Assembly: GCF_000485595.1 (NCBI RefSeq)
Contig: NW_014577086.1
Coordinates: 718,397 to 782,396, forward strand
Length of the DNA stretch: 64,000 bases
DNA from: Priapulus caudatus
Lineage: Eukaryota; Priapulida; Priapulimorpha; Priapulimorphida; Priapulidae
Direction: 5' to 3'
Shown here piece by piece: positions 11,036 to 22,740 of the stretch. The first letter of the stretch is position 1; the number at the start of each line of letters is the position of its first letter. The notes beneath the pieces were generated by a model, which was given only the letters and a program-made list of their open reading frames with translations, was not told where the DNA came from and ran no database searches. The position numbers and the translations under genes are program-made.

Positions 11036-11243
11036 CTATGTATATCCTTATGTTGATAGACTGCAACCGCTGATCTTTTTTGGAACTGGAAACCCCCCGT
11101 GAGAACGGACATACTAGCCAGCAGGTATGCTAGTTAAGAGTTAGTTTTTCCTTCCCACGGTTATCAAAATCGTTTATTCAGCCAGATACCTTAGCGTGCT
11201 TATTGCGCCCGTATAGTTGGATTAGTCTGTGATTACAAAGAAG

Positions 11244-11246
<3 letters not shown>

Positions 11247-11278
<32 letters not shown>
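11247..11278. repeat. (TA)n microsatellite
   Basis: Uninterrupted alternating TA, about 30 bases. Confidence 0.95.
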
Positions 11279-11280
<2 letters not shown>

Positions 11281-11761
11281 GAGTGGATAGGCCGGTTTTC
11301 TGACGCGGTAATCTTCGCCAGGGTGAGCATCAAGCCCACGCCACCGATCTCAGTCTATAGCCCGTGTGTCGGACACCAACATAGGCTTATCCATATTTGT
11401 TAAATAATGACGATAAATAGGCCTTAATACGGGCGATAATTTTAGCAGTGGGGTGATGTCAGAAAAGATGAAGAGCCGAATTTAGCCATCTAGCGGACAA
11501 AAGCTGTAACTTTGCTAGTACCAGGTTAAACCATAGGTTAAACTATGCCAAATTTATACATTTTTTTATATTATGCACTCAGTTGTCAGTTGAGTCTCAA
11601 AAGCAGCACAACACACACTTTTAGCGGTTTATTTTCATTCATTTGTATTTTTAAAAGTGTAATTTGTCTGTGTATACATTCGGATATAATGTATAACATG
11701 GTGTAAGAGCGGCCATGAGGCGCGATGATAGATAGAGCGCCGCAGTGAAGCGTGAACGCAT

Positions 11762-12192
11762 GAACACCGCGCGCACCGCGCGCCCGGCGATGCGGCGGTC
11801 CGGCGTTGCGGCGGTGATTAACACCGCGCGCCCGGCGGTCCGGCGGTGCGGCGGTGATTAACACCGTGCGCCCGGCGGTGCGGCGGTGATACACACCGCG
11901 CGCCCGACGTGGTGCGGCGGTGCGGCGGTGATACACACCGCGCGCCGTCGGCGGTCCGGCGGTGCGGCGGTGCGGCGGTGATACACACGCGCGGCACCGG
12001 CGGTCGGCGGTCCGCGGTGAGGCGGTGATACACACCGCGCGCCCGGCGGCCCGGCGGTACCGGCGGCCCGGCGGTACGGGCCCGGCGGCCCGGCGGTGCG
12101 GCGGGGGGGGGGCGGTGCGGCAGTGCGCGCGCGCGCGGCCCGGCGGTGCGGCGGTGCGGCGGCGCGGCAGTGCGGCGGCGCGGCAGTGATTC
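11762..12192. repeat. GC-rich minisatellite (GGCGGTGCGGCGGTGAT-CACCGCGCGCCC)
   Basis: The blocks GGCGGTGCGGCGGTGAT, TACACACC or TAACACC, and GCGCGCCCGGCGG recur roughly every 30-40 bases and collapse to (CGGCGG)n towards 12050-12190. It is very rich in CpG. The 202-codon minus-strand frame (Arg/Ala/Pro-rich) is a translation of the repeat, not a protein gene. Confidence 0.9.
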
Positions 12193-12255
12193 ACACCCGC
12201 GCAGTGCGAGCATGTTAGTGTACAGCGCGAGCGATGTTTAGCGTAGCAATTGTAT

Positions 12256-12294
12256 CAAGAGCTAATGATACCTCTTAGGTATTATCAGCTCTTG
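12256..12294. mobile_element. Palindromic micro-element (39 bp), CRRGRG family
   Basis: The left arm is CAAGAGCTAATGATACCT and the right arm is its inverse with two mismatches, separated by 3 bases. Flanking octamers AATTGTAT (12248-12255) and ATTTGCAT (12295-12302) match at 6 of 8 positions, as expected of an eroded target duplication. Confidence 0.75.
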
Positions 12295-12487
12295 ATTTGC
12301 ATGCATGTACATTACATTAGGAAGTTATATTTAGCAGGGAGAGATGTTGACGGTAGGACGAGCTAGCGGTTGTGAAGAGAGTAAGCAGGAAATAAAGGGG
12401 CGTGTCAACAGAGAGGGGTGGAGTTGTCCATTATCACCATTGGCTACCTCAATTATCGTGTTACCTATCATGCTAAAAGCTGGGGCA

Positions 12488-12565
12488 CACACATGCACAC
12501 ACACACACACGCACGCACACACGCGCGCGCGCGTGCACGCACAAACATGCCTGCACACACACACC
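12488..12565. repeat. CA/CG-rich microsatellite
   Basis: Short runs of CACACA, CGCGCG and CACGCA. Confidence 0.9.
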
Positions 12566-12599
12566 TTGCTCGGACGCTCTATGTATGCTAAGGCTTGGT

Positions 12600-13100
12600 A
12601 GCGCGAGATGGGGAGAGAGAGGGAGAGTGAGGGGGAAGCGCGCGTAGTTAGCAAAGGGAACCGCAGGTGTTGGCCGTTTGAGAACGTCGGGTGTCCTGGG
12701 ATTCGGTGTGTGTACACGTAGCCTCGAGGTGATCAACACGTACGTAGGACTTTTGCGGACCCAAATTGATGCATCGCAGCCGGTAATTGGGCTAATAAAA
12801 TTTGTCTACTGAATGATCAACCTAGTTTGTTACCTGTCCCGGAAGGCCGTTGTATACATGAAAGAATGAGTGAGTAGTGGAACAGCGGTGATGTATTGCT
12901 TGTAATTTGCGTACCTCTCATTCGGATTTAAAAAAGGTAGTGATGCTCGAGAATAATTTTATAATATTAACGGTCTTCGGCTTTCAACATCATTGGATTG
13001 CTCGGCTTATCAAAGCGACGAATTTTCGCTAAATAGGATTCGCGTGACAGACGATTCGAGTGGATTAGGATAAAAAATAACGAGGAAGGAAAGAAGGGAG
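12600..13100. other. No gene recognised
   Basis: Sequence between simple repeats. No credible coding frame or transposon terminus. Confidence 0.5.
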
Positions 13101-13114
13101 GCATCGGCGACGGT

Positions 13115-13174
13115 TAACTAACGTAACTAACTAACTAACTAACTACCTAACTAACTAACTAACTAGCTAACTAG

Positions 13175-13235
<61 letters not shown>

Positions 13236-13236
13236 C

Positions 13237-13267
<31 letters not shown>

Positions 13268-13278
13268 GTTAACTAACT
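13115..13278. repeat. (AACT)n tetranucleotide microsatellite
   Basis: About 40 AACT units with a few CCTA, GCTA and ACGTT interruptions. Confidence 0.97.
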
Positions 13279-13661
13279 CGGTAGAAGATTAGATCAAAGG
13301 TTTGTACGAGAGAACGAGTTTGCCAGCCCGATTATACTATGTCACTGAGGTTTAATTAGCATGCAACCAAGTGTTTATCCGTGCGTTTTATATAGAAGCT
13401 GCAGACGAAACGTGTTTTTGCATGAGCTGGGTTAGTAACTGAGTTGAAAATTTCTCGGTGAGCTATAATTTTACAATTTTAAAGATTTGTGGTTTCAAAC
13501 CCAACGGTCACGGAAATCTCTAGTGAAATTGGACCGGGGTGTAAATGCTCAGCGCAGCCGAGACCCTGGACGCTGAGGCGCGTCGTGCTGAAACGTGAGT
13601 CGCTATAGGCAGCACAGTCTACATCAATATGATAAAATCAGCAGCGTCATAATAAAGACTA

Positions 13662-13732
13662 TTGTCTATAATAATAATATAATAATGATAATAATAATAA
13701 TAATAATGATGATGATAATAATAATAATATTC
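13662..13732. repeat. (ATA)n/(ATG)n microsatellite
   Basis: AATAATAAT runs with GATGATGAT inside, directly upstream of the truncated LINE fragment. Confidence 0.9.
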
Positions 13733-13735
13733 AAC

Positions 13736-14072
13736 ATCGGAGATACTACCATAATGTGGGATATGGCAGTGCAGACAGATCGCACGATACCTGCAAACCG
13801 CCCTGATATAGTGCTCCACAACAGGAAAGAAAAATAATGATCCTAATATCATGGTGAAGGAAAGAGACAAACTCACCAAGTACAACAATTTGGAGATCGA
13901 AATTAGGAGGATGTGGAATACTAAGACGAGAATTGTACCAGTGGTGGTTGGAGTTCTTGGCTCTATAAAGAATGGGTTTGAGAAGAACTTTAACGAACTC
14001 CCTGGCCACCATACTGCCCAAAAAGTGCAGAAAATCGCACTACTGGGAACAGCACACATCCTGCGAAAATAG
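13736..14072 (+). pseudogene. Frameshifted C-terminal fragment of a non-LTR retrotransposon polyprotein
   Basis: Two frames join into one recognisable tail. The first (13736-13834) reads IGDTTIMWDMAVQTDRTIPA then NRPDIVL, the retrotransposon block usually written WDxxIQTDRxIxANRPDIV. After a stop at 13835 and a +1 shift, the second frame (13839-14070) continues with VKERDKLTKYNNLEIEI, RMWNTKTRIVPVVVG and QKIALLGTAHILRK, a strongly conserved end of LINE ORF2-type proteins. The short segment expected between the blocks appears partly deleted. The 5' side is cut by an ATA microsatellite, and no reverse transcriptase core remains. A dead 5'-truncated copy. The exact clade is not determined. Confidence 0.85.
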
Positions 14073-15505
14073 CTATATATAAATATATACTAAATATAAT
14101 ATAGTATATATTATGACGCTCCCGATATAATCCTCGTGGTTATAACCCGATATGTATATCGCCTCTGTACCACATATTTGTGAACGTATACAAAATAATC
14201 CGGACCCATAGTGACCCATAGTAACAGTTATTGTTGAGATGCTCGAGAATAACCCTGCCGCGTTGCGTGCGTGTGCGTGTGCGTGTGTGTGCGCGCGCGC
14301 TTATCTCTGTGTTCATGTGCGTGCGCGTGCGTGCGTGCTGTCGCCCTTCGGACTGTGTGGCTTTCGACAACATCGTTACTGTACTTACAGTAGGACGCTT
14401 AATTCTACCTAAAGTCATTAATTGCAACGTTTGCGGGAGCTAGTAGGTTTGTAAGCCGGAACTATTCTCTATACTTATTGGATTTTAGATGTCTCCGGGA
14501 TTCTCAGTTTGTATTTAAATTTCATTTACTTAATGCCGTTTCATGCAATCCATTTCGCAATTCTTGCCGTTTACAACTTTCCATTTCGTTAGCTAGTTGC
14601 TCACTTGTCTTTGGTAGATATACCGACTATCATCGCTAAACACTCAATTATTATTCCATCAATTTTAATAGCATTGCCGATTAAATCGCGTTCTCATCTC
14701 AGAAACGAAATGAATTCACTGTAATCTATACCCTGAATCTTCGTAGAGAGGATTAGGATGTTGGAATTAAAATCGCAAGTTTTCACGGATTCTATCCTTT
14801 CTCTGTATAAGATGAATTCGAATTAGATGAATGAACGAAAGGATGGATGTGTGGGTGGACAGACGGACGGATGGATGGATGGATGCGTAAATTATTTCCT
14901 TGTGCACCCCCATAGTTAATTAGGGTATATTGCCCTGTTAATTCATGCCCAGTCTCACTTATGTTACGTTTCCTTGTGTTAAATCTTGCAAGGATAGTTT
15001 TATATGAGGGGAAAGACAATCCATCAAAGGATAAAAAAAGACAAGTTAGAAGCAACGTACACAAGGAAAAATTCAGCTGTGAGCAAACAGTAATTGTCGA
15101 ACAACAACATAGCAGCAAAGGTGTCGCCTCGCCCTGTCTCGTCGTTAAGCACGATGAGCCCGCGGTTGTGATCAGCCTCAGTTGGTTGTCGATACTTGAC
15201 TGCCAGAGGACGAATTGTCAAATGCTTCGGCACCAATAGTCCTACACATGCCACATCGGCTCTTACGCCAGTGATTTGATGGTTTGCACATCCTTCTAGG
15301 CAAATCAGATTTTTGAAATGAGACTCTCTTTGTTTTAACGTTCTTATTTCTATTCTGATCATTCGCTTCAATCATGCATCGCCATCCGACACTCGCGCTT
15401 TGTACGCGTATAGTTGGCAAGGCCAACCAATCCCATTAGCGATCATAGTTAGCGAGCGCTCTTCAGCAGGGCGGAAGGCTATCGTTTGCTAGCGGCGACG
15501 ATGTC
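14073..15505. other. No gene recognised; short GT/GC and GGAT repeats
   Basis: It contains a TA-rich patch (14080-14115), a GTGCGT repeat (14263-14335) and a GGAT run (about 14865-14885). No coding frame is supported. Confidence 0.5.
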
Positions 15506-15513
15506 GATATTAC

Positions 15514-15546
15514 AGAAGTAGAGAGTAGTCCCTATTATCTACTTCT
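15514..15546. mobile_element. Palindromic micro-element (33 bp) with perfect 8-bp TSD GATATTAC
   Basis: Arms AGAAGTAGA and TCTACTTCT enclose a 15-base centre. GATATTAC lies at 15506-15513 and again at 15547-15554, a perfect octamer duplication. The C and G of the duplications also pair, extending the inverted arms by one base. Confidence 0.7.
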
Positions 15547-15811
15547 GATATTACTTAATTAATCACTCGCGGCTTTTTAACAGTCGCTTAAACGCACCAC
15601 TAATCTGGCGTCACTTCAAAGTAGATGCCGTTTTGAATGATCAATTTAAGACAGGTTCAGGGTTAGGGCAGGGTTGGCAGTTGATATGTTAAGATCGCAA
15701 CGTAGTGTTGAAGTTGCTTGTACGGCCGTGACAAGACAGCTTTCTCTCCGATGGATCTCTTATCTTTCCCGCTACTGGATAAGGTTACAGTTTGACTGTC
15801 CACAGTGAACT

Positions 15812-15862
15812 CTCCTTCTCTCTTTCTCTCTCTCTCTCCCTCTCTCTTTTTCTTTCTCTCTA

Positions 15863-15898
<36 letters not shown>

Positions 15899-16044
15899 GA
15901 TCTCTCTCTCTCTTTCTCTACCCTCCCCTCGCGCGCTCTCGCTCTCCTCTGCTCTTCTGCTCTCGTCGCTCGTCTCGCTCTCCTCGCTCGGCGCTCTCTC
16001 TCTCTCTTTTGTTTCTCGCTCTCTCCTTTCCTCTCCTCCCTAAG

Positions 16045-16077
<33 letters not shown>

Positions 16078-16250
16078 CTCTCTCTCTCCTTTTCCGCACT
16101 GTCTCTTATCGCTGTTTTTCCTCTTCTCATATTTCTGCGCTCACACTTATCCACAATACTCTCCTTCTCCCCATCTTATCCCTCTGTCTGAATCTGTGCT
16201 TCCCTTTCTCTTCCCCCTCTCTCTGTTGCACTCACTCCCTCTTCTTTTTT
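15812..16250. repeat. (CT)n-rich microsatellite region
   Basis: Long runs of CTCTCT with TTTCT, CCCT and GCTC interruptions. Open frames (Leu/Ser-rich forward, Arg/Glu-rich reverse) are repeat translations. Confidence 0.95.
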
Positions 16251-16259
16251 TGCACGTAG

Positions 16260-18980
16260 AATACGTAAATGTTATGTTTATCAATGATCACTGTCTGTTG
16301 GCACGCCCGTCGACTCGCCTTAGATGATTGCTTCAATTCGGGCTTGTCACTGTTGGGAGTGTTGGTGAGTGTCTATCTGGCTTTTCCAGAAATCACTAGC
16401 ACGCTGGTTCCTTCATCTCGTCAACGAGAGGCAGCCTAACTGCCCAGGTTCTGCTTTTCAATGTGGCTATTAAGAATTATATTTTTATCTATGGTGTGCG
16501 GTGTTTTGAACCGTAAATTTTGCCGAGTCTTGTGGCTTCGGGATTAATCTCAGCCCAAGTAAACTTGTCTCTCTCTCTCTCTCTCTCCCTAGCTCACTCT
16601 CTCCCCCTATAATCAAAGCCATGTGTTTTGTGCATGCATTGCTGACGCAAGACACTGCGTCAGGTCCCGTTTACAACCTGTCACAGCATCGGCAGGTTCA
16701 GCACAGTCGCTCGTAGGTGTACTCTTGGAATAGCATTTGCGTTGTTGCAAACGGACCGCGGTGCAATAATGAGCATGCATGCGGGAAGCCACTATACATG
16801 TATCGCGCACCGCCACAAAAGCTGTTAGCTGGCTTTGCTGTGTCTAACGAAGATGGCTAGAATATGATTGTATTCCACGTCAACAACTCTTTGCCTGCAG
16901 CGAACGTTCCTAATTGTACGATTCCAATCGATTGCTCCAAGGAAATTTTCCCTTTCCGGACAAATATAATTATAAATGAGGGTGTCTAATACTCGGGATA
17001 TCATGGTGCACAAGTGACGAGGAACTACTTATCTGTACACGCTGTCTACGCCGTACCATTTCTGATGTTCAATCACACTCTTTTTAGCAAACATTTAGCA
17101 TCCATGGTTTCACGTCACCTCGGTTAATTTTTAAATGTGGGTTGTTGTTTATTTGATAGTGAGCATATACGCAACAACGTATTCATTAGTATTGTGTAAT
17201 TTATCCAAACGATTGGGCTTACTATGCCGTTAAAACACTATACTGGCCCTATGCTGCAGCTGCAAATGTGGTTCAAACTTGTTTGAGAGATGTTTTAACA
17301 TATTTTCTTTCTGTGCTAAAAAAAAAACTATATATGAATTTGATTAAAATGCAGACTAAACTTTGGAGTAAGGCTATGAACATTTAGTCAGAAAATACAT
17401 TTTGTTACGCGCATCACCGCATGAAACAAATTATCCGAAATGTGCAAATTCTGCCTGATTATGCCAAATTCTGCATGTGACTAAAATCGCAGCCAGGTTG
17501 GCGGACACTCGACTGTGAATTAAAACATGCGCTCATTATTTAAGCGCGCGTACAGCAGCAGTGTGCTGCTGACTGATGCATGCAGTTCAGTACTGCGCGG
17601 CCTGACTATACCCTGCTGATTTCTTCTAGTCGCACATTCACTTTCTATGCAGATGTTTGAGTGTATTTGCGTAAGCGTGCTATCAGCGCTGGCGTTATAC
17701 TTCAGTCACGTGGCGTGTGCCTGCTCAATGAAACGCTATGCGATAAACAGGTGAGACACCTTCGTTCACATCACAGAGTTTGTAGGACACTGCTTGACAT
17801 CAGCTTAGATTACTCATATTAACAAGAGCTAATAATACATTAATAACTGATACTTATAGATTCCATGCGGTAACAGCTGCAGGATATAGATAGACGACCG
17901 AATGTATTCAACGTGGGAAATTAACCATTGCGAGATGGAAGCCCTGGAGGACTCATTAGCAACTCCTAGTAATGGAGTAGGGCGGGTTAACTGTTACTTG
18001 AGAGGGTGTGAGGGCCAGTGAGGCACGTCAGTGATTATTATTCCTTGTTTATTACCTTGTTGTCGCTTCTATTTCTCTAGCGAACTACATCTCTATGTTA
18101 CGGAATAGAACTCTGTGGTTTTGCTACGATACAATACGTCGAATGCTCTGGCTGTTTCAGTCGTAGCTATGTTTAGCTATGTACAGTAGGTATAATGGAT
18201 TAATATATGAATTCATAAATGACATATATATATATATGTGTGTGGTAATATAATAGCATATAGCAATATTAATATAAAATAATATGGATAGATAATGAAT
18301 AAATATATCCAGATATAGGCCTACATTACATACAGACAATACATTCACCAGTTACTTTTCATGTAATCTACTTAATGGGGGCTTGTTGTACTTTTATGAA
18401 AGTAATTAATAGAGAAAATGTCCAATTCCTTGTTTTTCTTTCTGATCCACTTGCGGGAAATGTGCATGCATGCAGTGAATAAATATAAGATGGTTTCGAC
18501 TGCAAAATGTATACAGTCACGCTTTCCGCGATCACGGCCATGCGCGAACCAGAAAATAATCGGCGGCACTTTCGATATTTTCGTCATGCACATGATAGGT
18601 GTATTATTAGGTGTGTTATAGGTTATATTTATAGGTGTATTATAGGTATATCTCTATTCGGCGTATAGGAGGAGCGACGTAGTGCCTTGCAGAACACGAA
18701 TCTCGGTTGTATCTTACATGTGTTAAATAAGTAATCTAGAAAGATAAATTTACAGTCTCCTCTCTTTCGCTCGATACCACTTGCCGAGTCTTTTTGAATA
18801 GAGAAGTATTGTGTCCGTTCAACGATTCATGAAAAGTGTCTCGCCCTCCTCTGATAAATCGGCCGTAATCGCGAATATGTTTGAGAACTGATTTTTAACT
18901 CTGATTGTATCATGAGTTCATCAATATTCATAGACTCCTGATTCTTTCGCCCTATTCATGCAAAAATTATATGAAGTCAA
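16260..18980. other. No gene recognised over 2.7 kb
   Basis: No coding frame with recognisable similarity. Small items only: a CT run near 16567-16587, a TA run near 18222-18238, and CAAGAGCTAATAATA at 17823-17837, which matches the micro-element arm consensus with only a badly decayed partner arm. This could be intron or intergenic DNA. Confidence 0.5.
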
Positions 18981-18989
18981 TACGACGTG

Positions 18990-19190
18990 CAGGGCCTTAG
19001 GCTGAGCAAATTCTTAGGGGTAAATTTCATGAGTCAACTGTGTTATGATGAGCGACGGGCGCAGCTCTTGATCGACGTCCATAATGTGGTAGGGGTGGTT
19101 CTGAGATGTGGAGAGACGGACAAGTGACCAAAAAATTACGTTATGGTTATTTACGATTATTAGCTAAGCTAATTTTCCTAAGCTTCTGTC
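18990..19190. mobile_element. Partial MITE, CAGGGCCGTAG family (right end lost)
   Basis: It starts CAGGGCCTTAGGCTGAGCAA after ACGTG (18985-18989). The body aligns with the 41590 copy through TCAACTGTGTTATGATGAGC, AAGTGACCAAAAAATTACG and TTATTTACGATTATTAG. Similarity fades after about 19185 and no right terminus is present. Confidence 0.8.
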
Positions 19191-19668
19191 CTATGGCTAG
19201 ATGCAGCATGTCAATGCGATATGCGTGGGCGGTACTAGAAGTCTCTAATCCCCTTGTCACGAATAGAATAGAATATAATCGTATAGAATCAGTATCTAAT
19301 AGTATCGTGGCACCCTTAACAGAAGAAACTTGCCAAGAAGCATATATGCAGAATTAACTAATCCATCAATTCTGGGTCCCGTAATAAATACTGTTTTTGT
19401 AATAACGATGCATGACCTATATTCCTATACGATGCAGCATTCTTTCCCAACAGTGCGCAACATTTGTTAGCATATGTTGACAACAAGTGAGTGATAACAC
19501 TTACAATGATCACAATTCACACGCACAGGTCACATGACCACAAGTTTCTACATTTGGCACAAATAATTAATAATGATTAATGTTAAAATAGTTCATGTGT
19601 AGTAGGATTGACAACAAAACCACTTATCGACCCGCTTCTGTGGGCTGCTCTCCCTCCCTTCCTCACCC

Positions 19669-19705
<37 letters not shown>

Positions 19706-20220
19706 CATACTTCCTTGCGGGCTAATTGCCCCCAAAATCTTACCGTAAATCTACATTGTCAAGTCGGTTAAGTATTCATGTATATACTTCCCTGTGAACA
19801 ACGTCGTAATCACGCCGCGCCTGCATGGACGGAAACCGGATGACGCGTGCGCTTAAACGCATGACAGGAATATAAAGAATCGTTTGTGTGCGTTAAGTGG
19901 CAAAGATGGAATAGCATCCGTGAATGATTACGATAAAGTGATAGACTAAGGAACTGTTGAGTAGGATTAATAAGTATTAACGCAGTGTAACCGTGCGTGT
20001 AAACGACGCGCAATATCGTAAGTAACAACTGACTTTGTCTGTATATTGCTAAGTTATAATAGGATAGAGTGGTGAACTAATCAATTGGGTATAACATGGA
20101 GTAAGCTAACATTGTGAAATTGTAGCGAAATGGAGAGGGCAGAGGACGCGTACTAATAGCCTCTTACCAATGATATTAACTATGGTGGCAACAAGAAAAA
20201 GAAGCGGTAGAGACTGAAGA
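19191..20220. other. No gene recognised
   Basis: Contains a CT run joined to a TA run (about 19669-19705). No supported coding frame. Confidence 0.5.
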
Positions 20221-20221
20221 G

Positions 20222-20518
20222 AAGAAGAGAATGATCATGATGAAGAACAAGAAGACGAAAATGATAATGATGAAGAAGAAGAAGGAGAAGAAGAGAAAGA
20301 AGAAGAAGAAGAAGAAGAAGAAGAAGAAGAAGAAGAATCGGATAAAGAAAACGAAGAACAGAACAGTAAAAAAAACACTAACACTAACAATGACAATGAC
20401 AATGGCAATGGCAATGACAATGGCAATGGTAATGACAATGACGATGACGAGGACGAGGACGATGACGATGCCAATGACAATAACAATATCAATAACTATA
20501 ACAATAACAATAACAGTT
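20222..20518. repeat. GAA/GAAGAA and AATGAC/AATGGC microsatellite
   Basis: A GAAGAA block (20260-20340) is followed by AATGACAATGGC units (20380-20515). Open frames (Lys-rich forward, Ser-rich reverse) come from the repeat. Confidence 0.95.
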
Positions 20519-20577
20519 TAATAACATGCAGGGACGTCTGGAATTATTCTAGTCAGTAACTAGGAAACAACAGACTA

Positions 20578-20597
20578 GGGGCCGGATTCAAGAAGAA
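20578..20597. mobile_element. Possible Harbinger-type terminus (GGGGCCGGATTCAAGAAG)
   Basis: GGGCCGGATTCAAGAA resembles the GGGCCGG-type ends of PIF/Harbinger elements and lies about 740 bp beyond the truncated transposase at 21316-21594. No matching inverse terminus was found on the other side, so this is only suggestive. Confidence 0.3.
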
Positions 20598-21315
20598 ATG
20601 CGTACGATCGTATAGGTACACACAACGTGTACGAACACCACGGGCACAACTTTTGTTAGCATTCAAGAAACGTGCGTGGGGTATACGTACGCGCATGTTA
20701 CTGAATCTAGACGAAAGTAGCGTTGGCATATCAAAAATCTATAAAAAGTGGGCAGAGCTTACTTTTGGCCAGTGCCAGTAAACCTTAAATTGTGGAGAGC
20801 CAACGTCTATAAATTTTATATCATATTGTTTTGAACGTTGTGAAACCCATATATACATGTTTTTTAGAGTGGAGCTAAATATAAAGTTTCGCTGGGTTAT
20901 CGTCAAACGTGGTTTACGTAAAACACATCTCAGTGAGATGATTTCACATTTGCAAAACTTCCTCGTTGCACACTGCGTGTATGTTCATAAAATGAAACGG
21001 TTTCCTGTTCATGTACAAATGTTCGTCTACGTGTGGCGGTTTCATCGCAACGTGTGTGTGGTATGTTGCGTCGGCAACATTGGGAAACCCAGCAATCTGC
21101 GTAGAAAAATTAGGAATATCTTTAGAATGTGAATTTATCTAACCTCACATAGGTACAACAAACATATAATTATCGGTAATGACCATTATTTAACCTTTAA
21201 ATCAAACAATATTGAATTCATTTGTTACCCACTGCATCAAAATCTTGTTTTGGTTTTGCTCTCCGTTTGTTGGGAAATTGTATCTCCTTCCGTTTGACCT
21301 CCGCTATGGCAACAG

Positions 21316-21594
21316 TTATACGATGAGGCTAGCCCTACTGACACCATGTAGTTCTCCGATGATGTGTCTTTGAAAGCCAATTTTCGCAAATAGGGCAATT
21401 GCAACAGCCACTTGTGTGGCAGGAGTCACCGCCATGCATCTGTGTGTTGGATGTTGCAGTAAAGGTGCCAGTTCTTTAACAAAACAATCCATCGTTGCTT
21501 TCAGAAAGCCGTATTCATTTATCCGTACATGTTCTGAATCTTCAAAAGGGTTGATCGTGTCCGTCTTGAAATACTCGGTATCGGTGTAATGCAA
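21316..21594 (-). pseudogene. N-terminal part of a PIF/Harbinger transposase, truncated
   Basis: The 92-codon minus-strand frame matches the conserved N-terminal region of Harbinger transposases: a DPFED-like segment (NPFEDSEHVRINEYGFLKAT near residues 16-35), an LAPLLQHPTHR block near 42-52, TPATQVAVAIALFAKIGFQR near 57-76, and IIGELHGVSRASL near 78-90, equivalent to the usual ..GSFQ..IGDxxGVSxSSVSR. The downstream DDE nuclease domain (about 200 residues in intact copies) is missing, and the frame ends soon after the Ser-Arg motif. Transposases of this family act in the nucleus with a Myb/SANT-like partner protein, not seen here. The upstream minus-strand frame at 21674-21931 is not clearly part of it. 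A dead relic; assignment is from sequence pattern only. Confidence 0.8.
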
Positions 21595-22149
21595 CTTAAT
21601 TGGTTTTCTGCATTAAAACTAAACTCTGACAATGCCATCTCGATAATGTTCAGTTCGGCTTTCAGATGCCATTTCATATTATTCGTACGGTACGTCTTTT
21701 TTCAGTTAAGCGTAACCAAAGAGAAACTACTAAATAGCCACGGTTCCTTGATTCTGGGAAACAAAAGGGAAAAATATCATTTCGTAGCATAAAGGCATCT
21801 TCTTTCAGTTCTGGAAAACAATCGGGGAAAATACGATGAACACCACGGTCGCAGCAATTCCTCGTCAAATCATTCTCTGGCATTGCGCATTTAGCAATAT
21901 CCGTTTCGGAAGCCAGCACAACGGCACCCAATCATGGCAGCTCCAAAAAGAAACGTACGGAGAGCAATTTTTCTTGCAGAAGAAATGCACATCATAGGCT
22001 ATGATGCATATTCGTCAATCATACGATACAGGCGACAGTGAGTTAATCAATTTTATTATGCGTACAATTAGAGATAAAAGTGTGGGAGGAAGTAGCTTGT
22101 TTAACTGTAAAAACCGGTAATCATGTACTCCGGCTCTCGCACTGCACCA

Positions 22150-22740
22150 TGCGTGGATTAAATCCCACATTATGTCCTCATTAGTAATGTACACACGTCA
22201 CTGATGTGATAGATAACTGCATCATAATTGCGCGCAATACACATATTTGCGCGCAATACACATATTTGCGCTTACCTTATTAATAAAGCACCTGGCATTT
22301 CATCCGACCCCGCGTAAAATGACAAGAGTAGACGTCTGACATGCCGCGTATCACTAGCGGAACACTAGGGGCGCGGAACACTACGCTGAACACTACGCAG
22401 AACCTAGTATCTAGTACCTAGTACCTAGTACCTAGTAACATAATAACCGTATGTCTGACACAGGGTGTAGCATTCAAATCAATTCAATTCAATTTACTTT
22501 ATTTACATTCATGGCAATTACATTTTAGAGGTATCATATTGGTTGAACAAATTAATTGACAAGGCTGATAAGTTTAAAGAAATAAAACTAAATATATAGA
22601 AGTGATGGAGGGCGAAAGGACAATTCAGTCTTCCAGTCAGCCACGCCAGTAGATTACAAAATAACTATATAACGACAAATTTACAAGATGGGGAATAATA
22701 TATAATAGGTAAAACCTGAGTAGTAAACATTTTCTTGGTT
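22150..22740. repeat. Dispersed repeat family R1, copy 1 (partial)
   Basis: The segments ATGTACACACGTCACTGATG, ATTTGCGC..CTTATTAATAAA, CATTTCATCCGACCCCGCG, TTACTTTATTTACATTCATG, ATATTGGTTGAACAAATTAA and GATGGAGGGCGAAAGGACAA all recur in the same order at 28640-29050. Parts recur at 24540-24970. The copies are collinear. No protein is visible, so the class is unknown. Confidence 0.8.

Noticed and set aside
11586-12194. 202-codon Arg/Pro/Ala-rich minus-strand frame
   Set aside because: Produced by the CGGCGG minisatellite; no start context or domain.
19263-19296. GAATAGAATAGAATATAATC-like direct repeat as a regulatory array
   Set aside because: Only two or three imperfect units; nothing beyond a small simple repeat.
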